Part shown: positions 6,007 to 8,880 of the stretch, in pieces
Position numbering within the stretch: position 1 is the stretch's first letter
Layout: every line of letters begins with the position of its first letter
Source of the DNA: Bacillota bacterium
Lineage (GTDB): Bacteria > Bacillota > Clostridia > DSM-8532
DNA: 8,880 nucleotides
Assembly (NCBI GenBank): GCA_023440865.1
Contig: JAEXRM010000165.1
Location: 1-8,880 of the forward strand
Reading direction: 5' to 3'
The notes under the pieces: model-generated
Seen by the model: the letters and a program-made list of their open reading frames with translations, nothing else
Database searches by the model: none
Told to the model about the DNA's origin: nothing
Made by a program: the position numbers and the translations under genes

Positions 6007-7428
6007 ATGGCAACATCCGTCATCATGCCCCGGCAGGGTCAATCCGTGGAAAGCTGCATCCTGTCCAGGTGGCACAAGAAGCCCGGCGACGCAGTGAAAA
6101 CCGGCGACATGCTGTTCTCCTACGAGACCGACAAGGCCAGCTTCGATGAGGAAGCCAAGGCGGACGGCATCCTGCTGGTTCTTCTGGCCCAGGAAAACGA
6201 TGATGTGCCATGCCTTGCGGAGGTGTGCCGCATCGGGACGGCCGAGGAGTACGCCGCCGGTGCCACGGGCGCCGCCATGGAGGCCTCTCCGGCAGCCGCG
6301 CCTCCCGCCGCACCGGATAAAACCGCGACGGCCGGGCCGGTTGCCGCATCGGCCGTCGTGCCCGCCGCGACGCCGGCAGTCCGCGCCGATGGCGAAACCC
6401 CCGCCGTGTCCCCGCGGGCCCGTACCATGGCCGCACAGAACGGCATCGATGCCGCCCTCGCCGTGCCGACCGGTCCGAATGGCCGCGTGATCGAGCGCGA
6501 CATCCGCAAGCTCAAGGATGCGGGCATTCGCATGACGCCGGCCGCCACGGCCGTCGCGACGGGTTCTGTCGCCGGCATCGAGGGAACCGGTCTGGGCGGG
6601 CGCATCACCTCCGCCGATCTGGCGCGCGGTGCCTCCGCCGGCGGAGCGACGGGCGCAGTCGCCGCTCCGGAAGCCGCGTCGGCCGCAACCACCATGACGG
6701 CGCCTTCCTCGGCCGCCTCCGGCGACCTGATGGGCTTCACCGACACGGCGCTGCCGAATATCCGCAAGGTCATCGCCAGGGCGATGTTCCAGTCGATCTC
6801 CACCACCTGCCAGCTGACGCTGGACACCTCGTTCGACGCCACCGACCTGCTGGCACAGCGCGCCGCCTTCAAGAAGGCCGGCGAGAAGCTGCCCGCGGTC
6901 GCCGGCATCACGCTGACCGACATGATCCTGTTCGCGGTGGCCCGCACGCTGCCCGCCCATCCCGACCTCAACGCCTGGTTCCTCGATGACAAGATGCGCC
7001 GGTTCGAACATGTGCACCTGGGGCTTGCGGTTGATACCGAACGCGGCCTCATGGTGCCCACGATCTTCGGTGCGGACACGATGACACTGTCCGCCCTGTC
7101 CGCAGCGGCCAAGGAGGTCGCGAAGGAATGCCAGTCCGGAAAGATCAGTCCGGACAAGCTCAAGGGCGGCACGTTCACCATTTCCAACCTCGGCACGTTC
7201 GGCATCGGGTCCTTCACGCCCGTGCTCAATGCGCCGCAGACCGGCATCCTGGGTGTCTGCGGACTCGAGACGAAGGTACGGGAGGGTAAAAACGGGATCG
7301 AAGCGTACCAGGCGATGGGCCTTTCGCTCACATTCGACCACCGCGCGCTTGACGGCGCGCCTGCAGCCCGGTTCCTCAAGGACCTCACAGCCCGGCTGGA
7401 AGCCTTCGGCGCGCTCCTGGCGCTATAG
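6007..7428 (+). CDS. Dihydrolipoyl acyltransferase (E2) of a 2-oxoacid dehydrogenase complex, with tandem subunit-binding modules
   Basis: This is the 473-residue core subunit of a pyruvate/acetoin/branched-chain-type dehydrogenase complex. It accepts the acyl group on a swinging lipoyl arm and passes it to CoA. Residues 1-77 are one lipoyl domain with lipoylation site K43 in E-T-D-K-A-S. An Ala/Pro-rich linker (78-131) leads to a peripheral subunit-binding module at 133-169 (S-P-R-A-R...G-P-N-G-R-V-I-E-R-D-I). A second, shorter module follows at 176-208 (G-T-G-L-G-G-R-I-T-S-A-D-L), then another Ala-rich linker. The catalytic domain runs from about 240 to the end, with N-L-G-T-F-G-I and the active site H445-R-A-L-D449-G. 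AAGGAGG stands six bases before the ATG. The acyl substrate cannot be read from the sequence and no E1 gene is present. E3 follows after 55 bases. Confidence 0.95.
   Translation: MATSVIMPRQGQSVESCILSRWHKKPGDAVKTGDMLFSYETDKASFDEEAKADGILLVLLAQENDDVPCLAEVCRIGTAEEYAAGATGAAMEASPAAAPPAAPDKTATAGPVAASAVVPAATPAVRADGETPAVSPRARTMAAQNGIDAALAVPTGPNGRVIERDIRKLKDAGIRMTPAATAVATGSVAGIEGTGLGGRITSADLARGASAGGATGAVAAPEAASAATTMTAPSSAASGDLMGFTDTALPNIRKVIARAMFQSISTTCQLTLDTSFDATDLLAQRAAFKKAGEKLPAVAGITLTDMILFAVARTLPAHPDLNAWFLDDKMRRFEHVHLGLAVDTERGLMVPTIFGADTMTLSALSAAAKEVAKECQSGKISPDKLKGGTFTISNLGTFGIGSFTPVLNAPQTGILGVCGLETKVREGKNGIEAYQAMGLSLTFDHRALDGAPAARFLKDLTARLEAFGALLAL
6403..6630 (+). other. Two peripheral subunit-binding modules within E2
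   Basis: The first module (6403-6513, residues 133-169) has the usual layout: S-P-x-x-R, a short helix ending in G-I-D, and G-P-N-G-R-V-x-x-x-D-I. The second (6532-6630, residues 176-208) begins T-P-A-A, is shortened in the first helix, and ends in a near-canonical G-T-G-L-G-G-R-I-T-S-A-D-L. Only about six residues separate them. Classic E2 proteins have one such module; two could bind E3 and E1 separately. Confidence 0.7.
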
Positions 7429-7483
7429 TGCACCGTCCGCATGCATGGCCAGCGGGGTTGGCCGGAAAGGCAAGGAAGAGAAC

Positions 7484-8872
7484 ATGGTGTATGAACTCGT
7501 GGTGCTGGGCGGCGGCCCGGCCGGCTATCTGGCGTCGGAGCGCGCCGCCCATGCGGGGCTGTCCGTGCTGCTCGTCGAAAAGCGTTCCGTCGGCGGTGTC
7601 TGCCTCAACGAGGGCTGCATTCCCTCGAAGGCGCTGCTGTATTCGGCCAAGCTTCTGGAACAAGCGAAGCACGCCGCCGCCTATGGCGTGAGGGTGCCCG
7701 AGGGCGCAAATCTCGACCACACGGCCGTCATCGCCCGCAAGGACAAGGTGGTCCGCGCGCTGGTGGCCGGTGTGAAGGCGACTCTCAAGAAGAACGGCGT
7801 GACAACGGTGGAGGGCGAAGGTGTCATCACCGGCAGGAATATCGATGGATACACGGTTTCGGCCAATGGCACCGAACATGTGGGCAAAAACCTGCTGGTC
7901 GCGACCGGTTCCGTGCCGATCCTGCCGCCCATTCCGGGCCTTTCGGAATCCGTGGAGCGCGGCTACGCGCTGACAAACCGGGAAATCCTTGCGCTGCCCG
8001 AGGTGCCGGCGGCGCTGACCGTCATCGGCGGCGGCGTCATCGGCCTGGAGATGGCATCGTACTACGCGGCGGCCGGTTCAAAAGTCACGGTGGTGGAAAT
8101 GCTCGAACGCATCGGCGGCCCGCTCGATGTGCAGATCGCCGACGCCCTGCTCGTGCAGCTCAAGAAGAAGGACATCACGTTCCTGCTCGGCGCGAGGGTG
8201 ACCGCAGTCGGCCCCGACGGCATGAACACGGTTGTGTATGAGAAGGACGGCAAGGCCGAGACGCTGGCCGGCGACAAGGTGCTCGTGAGCATCGGCCGCC
8301 GCCCGAACACGGCCGGCATCGGTCTCGAAACCATTGGCGTCGAAACCGAACGCGGCCGCATTCCCACCGACGAGACGGGCCGCACGAACCGGCCGGGCGT
8401 CTATGCCGCCGGCGACGTGAACGGCATGTCGATGCTCGCGCACACCGCCTACCGGGAAGCCGAGGTCGTCGTCGCCCACCTGCTCGGAAAGAAGGATCGC
8501 ATGCGCTATGGTGCCATTCCGGCTGTCATCTACACGCAGCCCGAGGTGGCCTGCGTGGGCGAGACGAGTGAGTCCGCCGCGAAGAAGGGCCTCGACGTGG
8601 AAACCGCGAAGCTGCCGATGACGTACTCCGGTCGATACATGGCCGAGAACGAGCGCGGCGAGGGCTTCATCAAGGTGCTCGTCGAGAAGGGGAGCCGCCG
8701 CATCGTGGGCGTGCACCTCATCGGCTCGTACGCGTCGGAGATGATCTACGGCGCCGCGCTGATGCTCGAGACCGAGATGCGCGTCGAGGACGTGCGCGAG
8801 CTCGTGTTCCCGCATCCGACCGTCAGCGAGGTCATCCGCGAGGCGGTGTGGTCGGTGAAAGACCCTGAATAG
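7484..8872 (+). CDS. lpdA: Dihydrolipoyl dehydrogenase (E3)
   Basis: This flavoprotein of 462 residues reoxidises the dihydrolipoyl arm of E2, passing electrons through its disulfide and FAD to NAD+. The FAD-binding G9-G-G-P-A-G14 fold opens the protein. The redox-active pair C40/C45 lies in G-G-V-C-L-N-E-G-C-I-P-S-K, the NAD fold contains V-I-G-G-G-V-I-G-L-E, and the second FAD motif reads G-V-Y-A-A-G-D-V-N-G. The C-terminal dimer motif H444-P-T-V-S-E449 supplies the active-site base to the partner subunit. Length is normal and there is no extra N-terminal lipoyl domain. The start is the ATG at 7484, where the FAD motif begins in register and AAGGAAG lies just upstream; the same frame is open back to 7229 but that part only overlaps E2. 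It is the last gene of the sorE-E2-E3 unit and its stop codon lies in a hairpin. Confidence 0.96.
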   Translation: MVYELVVLGGGPAGYLASERAAHAGLSVLLVEKRSVGGVCLNEGCIPSKALLYSAKLLEQAKHAAAYGVRVPEGANLDHTAVIARKDKVVRALVAGVKATLKKNGVTTVEGEGVITGRNIDGYTVSANGTEHVGKNLLVATGSVPILPPIPGLSESVERGYALTNREILALPEVPAALTVIGGGVIGLEMASYYAAAGSKVTVVEMLERIGGPLDVQIADALLVQLKKKDITFLLGARVTAVGPDGMNTVVYEKDGKAETLAGDKVLVSIGRRPNTAGIGLETIGVETERGRIPTDETGRTNRPGVYAAGDVNGMSMLAHTAYREAEVVVAHLLGKKDRMRYGAIPAVIYTQPEVACVGETSESAAKKGLDVETAKLPMTYSGRYMAENERGEGFIKVLVEKGSRRIVGVHLIGSYASEMIYGAALMLETEMRVEDVRELVFPHPTVSEVIREAVWSVKDPE

Positions 8873-8880
8873 GGTCTTTC
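8857..8880 (+). terminator. Perfect hairpin spanning the E3 stop codon, probable terminator cut by the window end
   Basis: GAAAGACCCT (8857-8866) and AGGGTCTTTC (8871-8880) form a perfect ten-base stem with a GAAT tetraloop. The E3 stop codon TAG begins at the last loop base. The stem itself ends in TCTTTC, and any T run would lie just outside the window. If this is a terminator, the operon ends with E3. Confidence 0.65.

Noticed and set aside
5882..6097. A 71-residue frame after sorE with GGAGAGGG before its ATG, overlapping the E2 start
   Set aside because: The ribosome-like site is real, but the peptide is Arg/Pro-rich with no domain and 91 of its bases overlap E2 in another frame. A short leader peptide in the hairpin region cannot be excluded.
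4339..7341. A 1000-codon open frame on the minus strand, antisense to sorE and E2
   Set aside because: It lies opposite two well-recognised genes, its translation is a Gly/Arg/His-rich string without any domain, and it is explained by the low stop-codon frequency in GC-rich DNA read in the opposing frame.
6120..7442. A 440-codon minus-strand frame opposite E2
   Set aside because: It is a Ser/Ala/Arg-rich translation with no recognisable motif or ribosome site, and a shadow of the E2 coding strand.
7229..7483. An 85-residue N-terminal extension of E3, which might have been an extra lipoyl domain
   Set aside because: The translation is an Arg/Ser-rich shadow of the E2 end, without a lipoyl motif. 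The FAD fold begins right after the ATG at 7484.
1..8880. Insertion sequences, tRNA/rRNA genes, CRISPR repeats or phage genes
   Set aside because: I saw no transposase, integrase, terminal repeats, tRNA-like cloverleaf or regularly spaced repeat; base composition is uniform apart from promoter regions.

Overview
The window is GC-rich bacterial DNA. Strong Shine-Dalgarno sites precede every gene, and there is no sign of phage, transposon, CRISPR or RNA genes. The gene content (coenzyme B12-dependent glutamate mutase, an intracellular hexosaminidase, a sorbose-phosphate-reductase-type dehydrogenase, a lipoyl 2-oxoacid dehydrogenase E2/E3 pair) suggests a fermentative, probably anaerobic, amino-acid- and sugar-using bacterium. 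The E2 lipoyl domain and the purine-rich ribosome sites recall high-GC Bacillota, but I cannot fix the phylum from the sequence alone.

Layout. The left half is transcribed leftward (minus strand). In transcription order it holds a GH20 beta-N-acetylhexosaminidase (4148 to 2661), a GNAT acetyltransferase (2539 to 1754), a GntR-type regulator with a GTG start (1500 to 490), and the first 131 codons of the small cobalamin-binding subunit of glutamate mutase (395 to the left edge). The right half is transcribed rightward: a SorE-type zinc dehydrogenase (4591-5859), a dihydrolipoyl acyltransferase E2 with two E3/E1-binding modules (6007-7428), and a dihydrolipoyl dehydrogenase E3 (7484-8872). The E3 stop codon lies in the loop of a perfect hairpin, probably a terminator, that reaches the window end. 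The two halves diverge from a 442-base control region (4149-4590).

How the genes fit together. GntR plus glutamate mutase look like the start of a methylaspartate-pathway glutamate fermentation operon under its own regulator. The GntR promoter has its -10 box inside the loop of a perfect 13-base-arm inverted repeat, and a second palindrome overlaps its -35 box. The GH20/GNAT pair looks like a separate operon for breaking down imported amino-sugar oligosaccharides. The rightward operon supplies E2 and E3 of a 2-oxoacid dehydrogenase complex but no E1; in place of E1 it begins with a sugar-phosphate-type dehydrogenase. The least explained parts are this E1-less operon, the tandem binding modules in E2, the hairpin series between sorE and E2, and the palindromes at the gntR promoter.
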